Shown here in pieces: positions 1-12,159 of a stretch of 64,000 nucleotides of DNA. The position numbers and the translations under genes are program-made. The stretch covers positions 3,017,001-3,081,000 of the forward strand of contig CAUEEP010000733.1 in NCBI GenBank assembly GCA_958450365.1, written 5' to 3'. Under the pieces are notes generated by a model. It saw only the letters and a program-made list of their open reading frames with translations, ran no database searches and was not told the DNA's origin. This DNA comes from Mesorhabditis belari (taxonomy: Eukaryota > Nematoda > Chromadorea > Rhabditida > Rhabditidae). Position 1 is the stretch's first letter; each line of letters begins with the position of its first letter.

Positions 1-184
1 AAAATTTTACATCCATGAAACCCTAGATTTCTATACTTCTATACTTTTTTTACGTTTTTTTTCCGTCTCTAGTTTACTTCCACCTTTTCACTTTTTTTTT
101 TTTTGCGAAATCCTGATATTTTAATTCGTGAAAGAAATTCTAAGAAATTCGTGTACTTTTAACAAGTTTTTCATTGGTTTTAAT

Positions 185-1147
185 GAGAATGTAATGGGTA
201 ATTGAGAATGAGATTGAGGCTGAAGAAAATGAGACACGTGCAGAAAAATGAGTGAGTTTCCTCAAAATCTCGTAAGTAATCAAAAGGGGCGAGGTCCGGA
301 CTGTATGGGGAATGCGCCAAAAGTTCCCAAACAAGGCTATTTATTGTAAGAAATGTAAGAAAAGATAGATAGATTATAGACAAATATTATATTATTATTG
401 ACGACTTCTGCCCATTTTACAGACAATTTGCGGATTCCTCTTTCGTAGTAGGATTTTGGTTTGTGTGTGAGACAAATGTGAGACTCAAAAATGGTGGACT
501 GGAGATGTCCCAGTTTGAGCACTTTCTTCAAAAGAAACCCATTTTGGTGGCAATGGAAAAGTTGTAGAGAATCAAAAATTAGGCTTATATCCAAATTTCC
601 AAAAAGATACACTTAGTAGTTTCGCTTAAAATGCAAGTTTTGTGAAAATTCGTGAATTTGGCATTTCTTGAAAACCAGTTTTTGAATCGTTCTGAAAATT
701 TGGATATAAGCTTGATTTTTGATTCTTTACAACTTTTCCATTGACACCAAAATGGGTTTCTTTTGAAAGTGCTCAAGCTGTCACATATGACAATAGCCCG
801 CAGTTTTCAATTCACCAAACCCAATAGATTGACATTAGCCTTGATTTGTGGAGAAGTCAATGTCCAATTTGAGGATTCGGAGCCGGCTAGATTTGTTCGG
901 AAGGGAAGGGGGTTATGTAAAAGCCCTGCGCCAGACGACGAGCGATTACGCGGCCGCACAAAGAATACACAGAACGCACAAAATTTAAGCGGAACTACTA
1001 AGTGCATCTTTTTGAAAATTTGGATATAAGCCTAATTTTTGATTCTCTACAACTTTTCCATTTACACCAAAATGGGTTTCTTTTGAAGAAAGTGCTTAAA
1101 CTGTCACATATGACAATAGCCCGCAGTTTTCAAATTCACCAACCCAA
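185..1147. mobile_element. 5'-truncated mariner remnant (TTGGGTTGG family, copy A)
   Basis: The right end is the inverted terminal sequence CACCAACCCAA followed by TA at 1148-1149. The body matches the copies at 6969-8068, 27147-27648 and 56408-57463, but the left terminus is missing. About 505-1100 is an internal inverted repeat with arms containing AAAGAAACCCATTTTGG. A GC-richer block at about 835-990 is absent from the other copies and looks like a secondary insertion. No intact transposase remains. It lies just upstream of the GPCR start. Confidence 0.75.
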
Positions 1148-1435
1148 TATTTATTAGTTTTCAAAAATAAGTACTTTTGTTTTATTTCTTTCAAGATTTC
1201 TTTCATTTTTATTTCAAATTTCAATCTCATTATTCAAAAAAAAAACGAAATTTAGCGATTGAAAGTCAAATTTTTGAAGAAGAATAATATTATGAAGTTG
1301 AGAAAAGCTTTGATTTCAAATTGAACTATTATTTTTTAGAATTTGATGCTATATTCTTTCATTAACTCTTTTAAAATCAACCATTTACAGATTAACATGA
1401 AACAATGAAAAACCAATCGAAAAGACGATGAAAAG

Positions 1436-4400
1436 ATGATGAATTCTTCATCTCCATCATCTCCATCATCAATGGGTGATGAGGGTGCAGCTGCATTGAG
1501 ATTAGCGCTTACTCTCACCCATCTCATTCTCGTTTTAATCGGAACTTTCAATCTACTCGTCATTTTCCTTGTCATCGTTAGACCGTGAGTTCGAAATTTC
1601 TAGATCTGCTCGAAATTGAGAACGTTCCTTTCCGGCTTTATTATTGGCTGAAACTGGTTTCTGCCAATCATAAAGTCGGAAAGGAACGTTCTCAATTTCG
1701 AGCACCAGTTTCAGCCAATCATAAAGCTTTAAGTGTGTCAGAAAAGTACGTTTACGAGCTCAAAGTATACCTTAAGCCATACCTTGAAAAGGAAAACTTA
1801 ATTCATATTCCCACTATTGAGACAAAGATTGTTATTTGGTTTTTTCTGATTTTTCAGATCTCTGAAAGTTGTGGATGAGTTGAGAATGTTTATCCCAAAT
1901 CCCTTTATGTCTATCCGATGTCTATCCTTCCGCTCCTTAACCAATTCATTAACGCATTTCCCTTTACTTTTTCAAAGATTGAGGGTCTCTTCATCCATTT
2001 CTTTTCAAGAAAAGATTTGATCAGAAAACTCGTTTATTTGGATGAGAGAATCCCTTTTCTCTTTTCCTGAGATCTTTGTGACTCAAATACTGACGTCTTT
2101 TCTCTTTTGGGAATCAATTATTCTACTCTTTTTCGTGAAATAATAGCATTAATCTATGAAAAGAATAAGGAAAGAATTTGGGAAGTAAAAGAGTTTTAAG
2201 TACGAAAGCACCTAGAGAAATTGGTGATCTTTGGGATATCTTTGAGAAGAAAAGAAGCAAACTGTGAAAAAATGAAAAGGCTTAATTAAACAAACAGAAC
2301 CAATCAGACAATCAGCTGATTTTAGTACTGGAACAGGTAGCAAACATTGATATTACTAAACATTGATATTACTCATTGATTCTGATTCAGCAGTACTCCA
2401 GTAGCCTGCCCAAATTTGATTCAGAACAGCCAAAACCCAGTGAAAGGCTAAGATCTGAGTTTTACTGCACTTGGCAAAGTAAAATCCGATTTTCTAGATA
2501 CATGAGATCAATCACAAATGTCTACATGGTCTCTCTTTGTCTCGCCGATTTCATCTACCTTGTCAATTTAAGTTTTGTTGCAGCAACGCAGCTGAAGTAA
2601 GCAAAACTTTTGTTATTGTTTTTGATTTGCCTTAAGGGACTATTATCAAGAACTATTATCAAGAACTGTAATCAGTTTTAGTAACTAATTTAATCGCTAA
2701 TTTAATCGCTAATTGACTTCTTGAATAAATAATTCAATTTCTTTTTCAGTAACAAGAGTTGGCCATTTGGCAATGCGATTTGCACGCTTTTTCACGGCTC
2801 CGAGGCCACCGGTTTGTTTTTTTGAATTTTGAGGACTGAGAAATGAATGGTGTTTTGATTATTGTAACTCGATTATAGATCTTGATACTGGAATTGAATT
2901 GGGGCCAAATATTTGAATGAATTCTTTCTTTAGCATCAATCATTTAAGCCATTCAAGCTACAGTAATCCCAACTAAATTAAAGATATTGAAAATTGTCTA
3001 AAATCTTTTGTCTTTTTCTTAAAGAAACTTGTAAAATGTAAAATCTACAGCCTAAAAGGAAAATATTTTAAGACTGAATTCCAAGAAGCTTAAAGAATTT
3101 GGTAGAAGTTCTACTTGGCTTGATTTGCCTTGAAGCTCATCTGACATCTGACATCCGACAGCTGACAGCTGACATCTAACAGCTGAGATCTGACAGCTGA
3201 CATCTGACATCTGACATCTGACAATAGACTAACTTGATAGAAGAAAGTCCTATCAACTTTCTAAACATTCAAACTGGATCTTAAAAGCTGTCACAGTATT
3301 CTCGAGTTTTAGTCTTAACAAAGAAGGGTATTGCGACTCTAAACTCTAAAGAAACATCGAGATTTTGAGGAAACTCACTCATTTTTCTGCACATATCTCA
3401 TTTTCTTCAGCCTCAATCTCATTCTCAATCACCCATCCCATCTCTTTTCCCCTTCTGTTTTCCTTCATCACCTCATCGTCTTGTTTTGCTGGTATTTCAT
3501 TTCAATCCAGAATGAATCTCTCTGCACATTCAAATAACAATGTGAATTCAAAAATAGATATAAATTATTTAGTAGCGTTTACGAGAGGAAAAAGGAAAGA
3601 TAACAAAAGGTGAAAAATGGGAGAATTTCGATTTATGCAAAACGGATGAGAAGAAGAAGAAAGAAAGAAAAAAAGAAGAAGAAGAAAAGAAAAAGAAAAG
3701 AAGAAAAGAAGAAGAAGAAGAAAGAAAGAAAGAAAGAAGAAGAAAAGAAAGAAGAAGAAAAGAAGAAGAAGAAGAAGAAGAAAAGAAAGAAAGAAGAAAA
3801 AGAAAGAAAGAAGAAGAAGAAGAAGAAAAGAAGAAGAAGAAAAGAAAAAAGAAAGATCTTTTGTGCAATCTTTTTGAAAGAAGAAGAAGAGAAGAAAACT
3901 AAACCTAAAATTTCTCTGCAAAGAAAAAGCTGTACCGTAAAAGTGTTCCATCTTATCTTTATATCCAAAACTCTTAGCTGTCCTCAGATCTTTTGTGCAA
4001 TCTTTAAGCTAAACTTAAATTTCCTGTTTTTTTCATATTATATTACCTAATTCCCACTATTCTACAGAAAATTTGTAAAAGTTTTTTAAAATCTCCTTCC
4101 AGAACTTATAAATTATTCAAATCCATGACACAATTGTTGTCTTTTTTTTTCTCTTTTTCTAAACCAGTGGACCTTGGGAAAATCTTTAGTTTTTCTAGAA
4201 GTTTTCTCTTTTCTTTGGGGAAAAAGAAGAGCAATCAAATTTGTTTCTATTTGATGTTGCTTTCAGATTGACAGAATGGAAAAAGGGAAGCCTTTTTGAA
4301 ATATAAGGGATTAAACAAAAAAGAATCTAGATTTTCAAATATTTAACCAATCAAAAGCCATCTTTTTCACCTTTTGAAGAGATCAGATTTTTGAAGCAAG

Positions 4401-7400
4401 GCATTCAAGAATACAAAAATCTAAAGTTTCCCAAAAGTGACTACAATTCTTAGACTTCTTATTATTATGATACTTTCTGCTTCAATTGTTAATTTGTTTC
4501 TATTAGGTTGTTCGGATATAAACGAGCGTTTTAGTGATAACAATAACGAGCGCAAGATAACGTACTTTTAAATACAGAAAGATATGTTTTAAAAGCTTCT
4601 CTCACAACAAAATGTTTAGCAACGCTTGTTTATATCCGAACAACCTAATATTTGATGTTGCCTTTAGAGTGACAGAATGGAAAAAGGAAAGGAAAGCTTT
4701 TTGAAATATAAGGGATTAAACAAAAAAGAATCTAGATTTTCAAATATTTAACCAATCAAAAGCCATCTTTTTGACCTTTTGAAGAGATCAGATTTCTAAA
4801 GCAAGGCATTTAGGAATACAAAATTCTAAAGTTTCCCAAAAGTGACTACAATTCTTAGACTTCTTATTGTTATGATACTTTCTGCTTCAATTGTTTAAGT
4901 CAAATCTATTCATTTATTTCTCAAAGATCACGAAGATCTTTGAATTCATTGAAGTGGATTTTTTGGATTCTTTAAGAGTTTTCCCAAAGAATTCTTTTCT
5001 TTCCCGTCTTTTCATTGAATAAAACGGAACTTTGCATTCGAGATTCAATTATTGAGATTGAGTGAAGAAAATAAACGTCTAGAGAGTTAGAAATTGATTG
5101 AGAAGGAATACTTTGAAAAATGATCAATAAAACTAAAGTTCAAATAGGTTACTATACCAAAAACATATCCAATATCCATTATTGAGATTGAGTGAAGAAA
5201 ATAAACGAGAGTTAGAGTCTAGAGAGTTAGAAATTGATTGAGAAGGAATACTTTGAAAAATGATCAACAAAACTAGAGTTCAAATACGTTACTGTACCAA
5301 AAACATATCCAACTAAGTTATCGTATTCAGGGAAATATGCGTCTGTCCTTTTCGTGGTACTTTAACGTCCAGAGAGTTAGAAATTGTTTGAGAAGGAATA
5401 CTTTGAAAAATTATCAACAAAACAAGAGTTCAAATAGGTTACTGTACCAAAAACATATCCAACTAAGTTATCGTATTTAGGTAAATATGCATCTGTCCTT
5501 TTCGTGGTACTTCTCGCCGCTGATCGCTACTGTGCCATGTGTCGGCCATCTTTGTGCTCAAAGTAAGTTTTTTTCTTTTCTTTTTTCTGATCTCCTGACG
5601 AAAGCAAGTTTATTACATGTTAAGATATAAATTTTTAAACAAAATTAACTCTTTTAGATACCGCAACTATCGAACAGCAATCGTGCTCTCGTTGGCTGCT
5701 TGGTTAGCCGCTTTGGCGATCTCACTTCCATTGTACATTGTTTCCGAAGAGGTTTGTTTGAAGATAAGCTTTTGGTTTGAAGATAAGATGATTTTACGTT
5801 GATTTTTTTAAGTTATGTACCGTATTTCTTCGAATAGAAGACCGGGTAAAGAGTATGATCGCGTACTCGTGCGTAGCAGCCCTTTTTAAAATTTCTTTTC
5901 TGCATAAAAGCTTTCAATGAAGTGCTATAGAGCTGGAAAATGGCTCAAAAATACGACATGAGCTAACAGCTTTTTGAGCCTTTTTTCAGCTCTATAGCAC
6001 TTCATTGAAAGCTTTCATGCAGAAAAGAAATTTTAAAAGGGCTGCTACGCAGGAGTACGCGATCATACTCTTTACCCGCGATCATACTCTTTGATTGCTT
6101 CTTCTTCTATTCGAAGAAATACGGTAAACATATTCCAGTTCACTTCCTCATGATTACAAATTCATGAGTAATCATGAGGAAATTTGGCCTCTTTTTGGCC
6201 AATCTGGCCTCTGGCCTCTGGCCAACTCTTTCCTTGGTCAATAACCTTTATCTTCAATATATTATTTCAGAAAAATAGATTCTTTATCAAATTCTCAAGA
6301 TTCTATTAGTGTCTTCAAAATTTATTACTCTTTTATTGGTTCCAGCTATTCCAGCTAATAAAAAGAGGCTCTTCACTCTTCTTTCGCAAATATCTTTTTC
6401 AAAATGGACTTAAATAAGTAAAAATCGGGTAAAAGTTTAAAAGAAATATGCTAAATTTGAAAAGTCATTAATTTTTTTTGAAGAAAATGGTTGTTTTCTT
6501 CATCAATTTCCGGGAAGAGACTGTTTTACAGCCTTTCAGCAACTGAAATTCATTAAACTAATGTAAAAATAGCTAGATTTAGAGCTAGATTTGGCTAAAG
6601 TAGTTAATATTAGTTAATAAGTTTAAAAATTCATTTTAGATCCCGATTCGTTTACATGAGAACCCTTTTCAACCACCGTCACACGTTCTCTGTATAGCCA
6701 AATGGTCAGGCCATGGGCTGGCAAGGATGTCAGTTTTTTTTATTTTTGAAATAAAAAAGACTTTAAGCTTTAAGACAATCGTCAAATTACAGCTTAACTT
6801 ATACAAATCGAGTTCAACAAATAACTTTGAACAGTCTGAGGTTGAGGTTGAAATTTCTAAATCTATTAGTGAGCTATTATTGAGCTAAGCTAAGCAGTCA
6901 AGGTTTGTTTAATCAATAGCTATTAAAAATAAGTCAAAAATTGAATTCTTTAATCTATTAGTGATGTATTGGGTTGGTGAATTGAAAACTGCTGGACTTT
7001 GAACTAAAATTTATTCAACATAAAACCATAAATTCATTCGAAATAATTTCCATTATTATTGACGACTTCTGCCCATTTTACAGACAATTTGCGGATTCCT
7101 CTTTCGTAGTAGAATTTTGGTTTTGTATCGAAAAAATTTCAAAGCCAATTTTTGACTGCTTCTTCCGAATCGAAGCGTTCTCCCGCAAGCTCATTACTCA
7201 TGATCCGGAATTCTCCCATTTTTCAAAAAAAAAAGAATCCTCGAAATTCTCCCATTTTTCACCTTTTGTTATCTTTCCTTTTTCCTCTCGTAAACGCTAC
7301 TAAATAATTTCTATCTATTTTTCAATTCACATTGTAATTTGAATGTGGAGAGAGATTTATTCTGGATTGAAATGAAGGACCGGCAAAACAAGACGATGAG

Positions 7401-10400
7401 GTGATGAAGGAAAACAGAAGGGGAAAAGAGATGGGATGGGTGATTGAGAATGAGATTGAGGCTGAAGAAAATGAGATACGTGCAGAAAAATGAGTGAGTT
7501 TCTTCAAAATCTCGTAAGTAATCAAAAGGGGCGAGCTCCGGACTGTATGGGGAATGCGCCAAAAGTTCCCAAACAAGGCTATTTATTGTAAGAAATGTAA
7601 GAAAAGATAGATAGATTATAGACAAATATTATATTATCATTGACGACTTGTGCTCATTTTACAGGCAATTTGCGGATTCCTCTTTCTGCTTAGGATTTTG
7701 GCTTGTGTGTGAGACAAGTGTGAGACTCAAAAATGGAGGACTGGAGATGTCCTAGTTTGAGCACTTTCTTCAAAAGAAACCCATTTTGGTGTCAATAGAA
7801 AAGTTGTAGAGAATCAAAAATTAGGCTTATAGCCAAATTTCCAAAAAGATACACTTAGTAGTTTCGCTTAAAATGCAAATTTTGTGAAAATTCGTGAATT
7901 TTGCATTTCTTGAAAACCAGTTTTTGAATCGTTCTGAAAATTTGGATATAAGCTTGATTTTTGATTCTCTACAACTTTTCCATTGACACCAAAATGGGTT
8001 TCTTTTGAAGAAAGTGCTCAAACTGTCACATATGACAATAGCCCGCAGTTTTCAATTCACCAACCCAATAGTTCTATTTTTAAAATTTGTTTTAAAACGA
8101 GATTTTCAGGTATATCAGCTTATCATCAGTTTTTATCTTTGTCATTCCACTCGTTCTCATCATTTACTGCTATTTTCATATTTTGAATAAATTGCGAGAA
8201 GCAGTCAAGGTTTGTTTAATCAATAGATATTAAAAATGAGTCAAAAAATTGAATTCTTTGATCTCTTCCTCTAACAATAGAGTTAAATGAGAAGATTTTC
8301 AGAGAATAAAGAGAAAAGGAATCAAAAATGAAACAAAAATGAATCAAAATTGAATTCGATTCAAGAGATTTGCATAAAGAAAAAGCTCATTTTTTTGCTT
8401 TCTCTGCTTTGAACAAAAGATTTTAATGTTTTACTGGGATTTAAGGACTAAATAGGAACTATAAAGGAACTAAATAGGAACTATAAAGGAACTATAAAGG
8501 AACTATAAAGGAACTAAATAGGAACTATAAAGGAACCATGTAGGAACCAAATAGGAACTAAATAGGAACTATACAGTAACCAAAAAGGAACTATAAAGGA
8601 ACTATGTAGGAACTATGTAGGAACCAAATAGGAACAAATAGGAAAAACTTATCGAAAAACTACAGATCAAAAGTTGATTTAGAATCTTTTCAAGTGAATA
8701 TATTCAATTTTAGGGTTCAAAACGTTTACGACGAGCTTCCTCGACGAGAGCTCCCTACCATCGAGTGACACGCTTGGTGCTTTGGGTGGTCATATTCCAT
8801 GTGATTTGTTGGTAAGCTTTAGAACAATTTTCCCTACAAATTCTACATTCGGTTAAGCCGTTTTACAGTAGCTAAAGAGGACAATTCGATTGTCTCTCTA
8901 TCTACTTTCTGTTTCCGAGATAGAGCCATGATTTCTTGCCATGAAAAGAGCCATGAAAAGAGCCATGAAATGGAAAGAGCCATTTCTTTCCATGAAAAGA
9001 GCCATTTCTTTCCATGAAAAGAGCCATTTCTTTCCATGAAAAGAGCCATTTCTTTCCATGAAATCCAAATCAAATTCCAAATCCAGGTCTCCCTATTGGA
9101 TCTTCAACTTATTATCCTCAATCTTCCGTGTTCGAATCAGCTCACAATTAGAGAGAATCGTCATCAATATTATTCATCTTTTCCCATATATCAATTGTGC
9201 TCTCAATCCACTTCTTTATGCGGTGAGAGTTTGCTTTCAAAAGACTTAGAACTTTTGGAAAGATTTATATGAGAATTCATTCCAGAATCAAGAATTCAGG
9301 CTAAAAAACACAAAACTAACGTGGCTTTTCATAAAATTAGGTTAAAACAAAGGAAATGAGTTTATAAGCTTATCAAATTAACTATTAGCTTATCAAATCA
9401 GTTTATGAGGTTAACAAATCACTGCTCTTTCATTAATCAATCTTTTCTAGAAATTGATAAATGTCAATAATATCGTAAGTGGATTAAAGTTTGAATACTC
9501 ACAAAGACTGCTAGCTGCTAACTAGAATCACTCACTTTCTTTAAGTTTTTTTAAAATAACTTATTTAATCTAAATGTTTATTAAATGCTTTTGTATTTGA
9601 TTTGAAGAAATAAATAGATAAAATTCGTTTTTCAGGTCACTGCTGACAACTTTCGAATCGCTTTTCGATCGGTGTTCTGTTGTAAAGCTGAGGCAACGGA
9701 AACAGAAAACGGGAAACCGTATATAGCAACAAGATCCACATATCATCGAACTGGGTAAAGAAAATGGATAGAATACAATCAATGAAACACTTAACAAGTA
9801 CCAACAGTGTACCAAGTACAAGTACCAACAGTGTACCAAGTACAAGTGCCAACAGTGTACCAAGTACAAGTGCCAACAGTGTACCAAGTACAAGTGCCAA
9901 CAGTGTACCAAGTACAAGTACCAACAGTGCAATCCGATGTTCCATAGAAACAGCATAACATGAATATTAACATCATTTATGACAGCTTCATAGCAATGAA
10001 GCAATAGCAATTAAAATGATGGCCATCCTTGTATTCAATTTAAAATCAAATAATAGTTAAAAGCTTGAAATAACTGAAATTCTTGCTGTTTTACTTTTTC
10101 AATGCAATTGTTTCAGAACCACAATCAACGGATCCCCAGTACTCGGCGAGCGTTCTGTTTTCCAGCTCGAGAAGAAAGATTCTGTGAATAAGGTTTAAAT
10201 TCAAATCTACTTTTATTCTAAATCCGAATTCTAGGAGGAAACAACATTGGAGAAGATCATTCCACCGATTCTTGACCAAATCGGTGTCAGACTCGAGCCA
10301 CATCGAAGTGTCAGCACTGGAAGGTTCGTGTAATACTTGATACAATAGTAATAAATTTGTTATTTATCTAAATTTAAGATTATCGATTATCGACTCTTTC

Positions 10401-10487
10401 AGATTATCGATTCGCCGGAGTTTCTGTAATGGAGATGAAGCATGGCGACAATGCTCACAAGATGAGATCAGGAAAATGTCAAGGTAA
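1436..10487 (+). CDS. Class-A (rhodopsin-like) neuropeptide GPCR, 13 exons, 425 aa
   Basis: Exons: 1436-1584, 2498-2596, 2750-2811, 5481-5562, 5658-5751, 6640-6728, 8110-8209, 8714-8811, 9087-9222, 9636-9754, 10117-10192, 10235-10323, 10403-10487. All phases match and the CDS is 1278 nt. Seven membrane segments carry the class-A landmarks: GTFN in TM1 (about residue 37), LCLAD in TM2, ADRYCAM at the TM3 end (about 115), a Trp in TM4, FVIP in TM5 (about 206), ICWSPYW in TM6 (about 257) and NPLLY in TM7 (about 298). Cys residues in NAIC (TM3) and HVLC (ECL2) can form the usual disulfide. An FCCK after TM7 is a likely palmitoylation site. A long cytoplasmic tail follows. The sequence most resembles somatostatin/allatostatin-C/opioid-type worm NPR receptors; the ligand is unknown. 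The start is the first of two consecutive ATGs; upstream ATGs stop at once. The stop follows MSR; a further 36-bp intron and 24-codon exon (10520-10592) is possible but less simple. Introns are inflated by transposons. Confidence 0.88.
3362..3632. mobile_element. Internal fragment of the same mariner family, in GPCR intron 3
   Basis: This stretch is the reverse complement of about 7245-7510 inside mariner copy B. It shares the segments around 'CAGCCTCAATCTCATTC' and 'TTTACGAGAGGAAAAAGG'. It has no terminal repeats, so it is a fragment and not an independent insertion. Confidence 0.7.
3640..3870. repeat. Polypurine GAA/GAAA microsatellite
   Basis: About 220 bp are almost purely A and G on the + strand, as imperfect GAA, GAAA and GAAGAA runs. 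Both strands have open frames only because of composition (Lys/Glu or Phe/Ser runs). It sits in GPCR intron 3 next to the mariner fragment. Confidence 0.9.
4236..4905. repeat. Tandem duplication (about 260-bp unit) split by a MITE
   Basis: The block beginning TTTGATGTTGC and containing GACAGAATGGAAAAAGG, AAGGGATTAAACAAAAAAG and CCAAAAGTGACTACAATTC occurs at about 4251-4500 and again at about 4651-4905 with a few differences. The mariner-type MITE at 4503-4648 sits exactly between the copies. Confidence 0.85.
4503..4648. mobile_element. Mariner-type MITE, TIR TTAGGTTGTTCGGATATAAA, 146 bp
   Basis: Imperfect terminal inverted repeats (TTAGGTTGTTCGGATATAAA at the left; its complement, with one mismatch, at the right) are flanked by TA target duplications at 4501-4502 and 4649-4650. 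It has no coding capacity. The start of a sister copy is visible at 59521. Confidence 0.88.
5040..5480 (+). repeat. Three-fold repeat upstream of GPCR exon 4, carrying a decoy exon fragment
   Basis: The unit beginning AGAGAGTTAGAAATTG and containing GAAGGAATACTTTGAAAAAT is present three times (about 5081, 5225 and 5370). The second copy runs into a duplicate of the exon-4 acceptor and about 32 bp of exon 4 (about 5309-5365), then breaks into the third copy. Only the third copy continues into the complete exon at 5481. Confidence 0.85.
5818..6126. mobile_element. Palindromic MITE, TACCGTATTTCTTCGAATAG family
   Basis: A near-perfect hairpin of about 309 bp. It starts TACCGTATTTCTTCG and ends with the complement CGAAGAAATACGGTA; the arms meet near 5965. 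The right arm repeats a short motif, 'GCGATCATACTCTTT'. A second copy lies at 30857-31143. It is in GPCR intron 5. Confidence 0.9.
6899..6962 (+). repeat. Duplicate of the GPCR exon-7 end and its splice donor
   Basis: About 62 bp here match 8202-8263, covering the last bases of exon 7 (GCAGTCAAG), its donor GTTTGT and the following intron. The copy lies on the other side of mariner copy B, so a decoy donor now precedes the real exon 7. Confidence 0.8.
6969..8068 (-). mobile_element. Deleted mariner (TTGGGTTGG family, copy B), 1100 bp
   Basis: Both termini are present (TTGGGTTGGTGAATTG and its complement) with TA duplications at 6967-6968 and 8069-8070. On the minus strand, 7030-7200 encodes the end of a mariner transposase (motifs SEEAVKNW, YYERGIRKLSVKW and NNNGNYFE). 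A stop and large deletions have removed the catalytic core. It is in GPCR intron 6. Confidence 0.88.
8450..8650. repeat. Minisatellite of GGAACTATAAA units
   Basis: About 14 imperfect copies of an 11-13 bp unit (GGAACTATAAA, GGAACTAAATA, GGAACTATGTA) lie in GPCR intron 7. Confidence 0.9.
8925..9068. repeat. Minisatellite GAAAAGAGCCATTTCTTTCCAT
   Basis: A roughly 22-bp unit built from GAAAAGAGCCAT and TTTCTTTCCAT is repeated about five times. It ends some 20 bp before GPCR exon 9 and so lies close to its splice acceptor. Confidence 0.88.
9790..9945. repeat. 24-bp minisatellite in GPCR intron 10
   Basis: The unit GTACCAAGTACAAGTGCCAA plus CAGT is repeated about five to six times with G/A variation. 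It is open in several frames only because the period is a multiple of three. Confidence 0.92.
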
Positions 10488-10617
10488 ACAAATGAAAGTC
10501 CAGTAAGCTATTCTTCCAGTTACAAATCTATTTTTAAAGTTAAAACCCAGCTTCCACATCATTCAAGAGGCAATCTAAAAAAAGGAAAGTAAAGGGAAAG
10601 TAAAAACCTAAAGACTC

Positions 10618-10866
10618 CTGTTAATCCTGTTAATCTAGACTGAATACCGTAATCGAGCTAATCTAGACTGAATACCCATTCTAGACTAAGTACCGTAATG
10701 CAGCTAATCTAGACTGAATACCCATTCTAGACGAAGTACCGTAATGCAGCTAATCTAGACTGAATACCCATTCTAGACGAAGTACCGTAATGCAGCTAAT
10801 CTAGACTGAATACCCATTCTAGACCAAATACCGGAATCCAGCCAATCTAGACTGATTACCCAATAA
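10618..10866. repeat. Minisatellite downstream of the GPCR
   Basis: An approximately 58-bp unit containing AGCTAATCTAGACTGAATAC, CCATTCTAGAC and GTACCGTAATGC is repeated about four times. It begins about 130 bp after the stop codon. Confidence 0.9.
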
Positions 10867-12159
10867 CACGAAAACTTGACCTCTGTCATTGTGGTCCAAA
10901 TGGCTAACTTGTTAAGTCCAAATGGCTAACTTCCTGGTCGGTTTAACCCCGCCAAGTTCTTTTTCTTTAAGACTAGTTGTTCTTTTTTACTCATATCTAT
11001 GGGGTTTTCTCTAAATTTAGGAATTAGCGGTGCTTGTGAATTGTTTGTATCACATTATTCGGGTAAAAAAATATTTTTTATGCGAGTGGTTGAAGGTAAT
11101 GAACTTCTAGAAGGAGTGTCCGTTCCTTCTCCAAATCCTCAAGTGGTCGAATCGCTGAAGGTCTAGAAGCCACAAAAAGCGATCAGTTCAAGCGATCAGA
11201 CGGTAGTTGGCGTAGAGCTTGCCCCTCATCTCTCAGTCAACAAATGACACCAAAACGATCTCTCTCACCCGGTATGAGATTACCCTTATTAACAGTGAAT
11301 GATCATCATTTAAATGGTGCTATATAAAAAGATAAATACGGTATTTTTCATGTGTCATATTGATTTGTTTTTTATTTGTTTTTTTATTTAATTTGAATTC
11401 TTATTACAAGCTTTTCTAGGCGGGTCTTATTTTTAAAAAAACTTTTTTTTTAAATTTCAATTTGATGAGTTCTAGTAAAGTGAATCGGGTCATGCACAAA
11501 ACATATTTCATTTTTCATTTGTTTTGTATATTTGTGAATTGAATAAAGATTTTGAAAGAGAATAAGCTATTGCTATAAAAGCTATAAAAGCTATAAGCTA
11601 TTGTTATAAAAGCTATAAGCTATTGCTATAAAAGAATGAGTTGGTCTAGGAGCGTCCAACCATCAAGTATTTAGTATCATTCAACGCAGAATCATTAATA
11701 ATTATGTTAAATTTTTGAAATTAGAAAGATTGGATAAAAAGAAAAAAAATTATGGGGCTTCAAAGTTTCCTCTTGAACAAACAGTTTTTTTGCTCTAATT
11801 TTTTTTCTTTTTATTCAATCTTTCTAATTAAAAAAATTTAACATAATTATTAATGATTCTGCGTTGAATGATACTAAATACTTGATGGTTCGACGCTCCT
11901 AGACCCACTCATTCATAATCGGCTACGGGGATCCCGCCGATTTTGAATGAAACGTTGTAGCGCCGGCAATTTTTAACCTAAACTCACAAATTTGGTACCA
12001 ATCGACGCAGAATTGAATTCGCTACAAGATGATATAATATTGTCCTCATACATTAAAGGGTTGCTCTACTAGATTTGCCAAAAAATTTCATTCATAATCG
12101 GCTACGACATATAAAAGCTATAAAAGCTATAAGCTATAGCTATAAAAGCTATAATCTAC
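10867..12159. other. Gene-free stretch with repeats
   Basis: I find no supported gene here. It holds scattered simple repeats ('GCTATAAAA' runs at about 11565-11635 and 12110-12165) and the palindromic element at 11634-11914. Short repeated motifs such as CATTCATAATCGGCTACG occur at about 11911 and 12090. Confidence 0.6.
11634..11914. mobile_element. Palindromic element, 281 bp
   Basis: Outer arms GAATGAGTTGGTCTAGGAGC and GCTCCTAGACCCACTCATTC are inverted. Inner arms (AGTATTTAGTATCATTCAAC and complement, AACATAATTATTAATGATTC and complement) pair almost completely around a loop near 11770. It has no ORF, as expected for a MITE or foldback element. Confidence 0.85.

Noticed and set aside
1585..1878. 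97-codon + frame after GPCR exon 1
   Set aside because: Lies in intron 1 and contains a short inverted repeat; the receptor frame continues correctly only by splicing 1584 to 2498.
3610..4050. 146-codon + frame rich in Lys/Glu
   Set aside because: It is the translation of a GAA microsatellite inside a GPCR intron; the opposite strand is equally open.
10520..10592. Additional last exon of the GPCR
   Set aside because: Would need a 36-bp intron; the reading frame already stops at 10485-10487, which is simpler.
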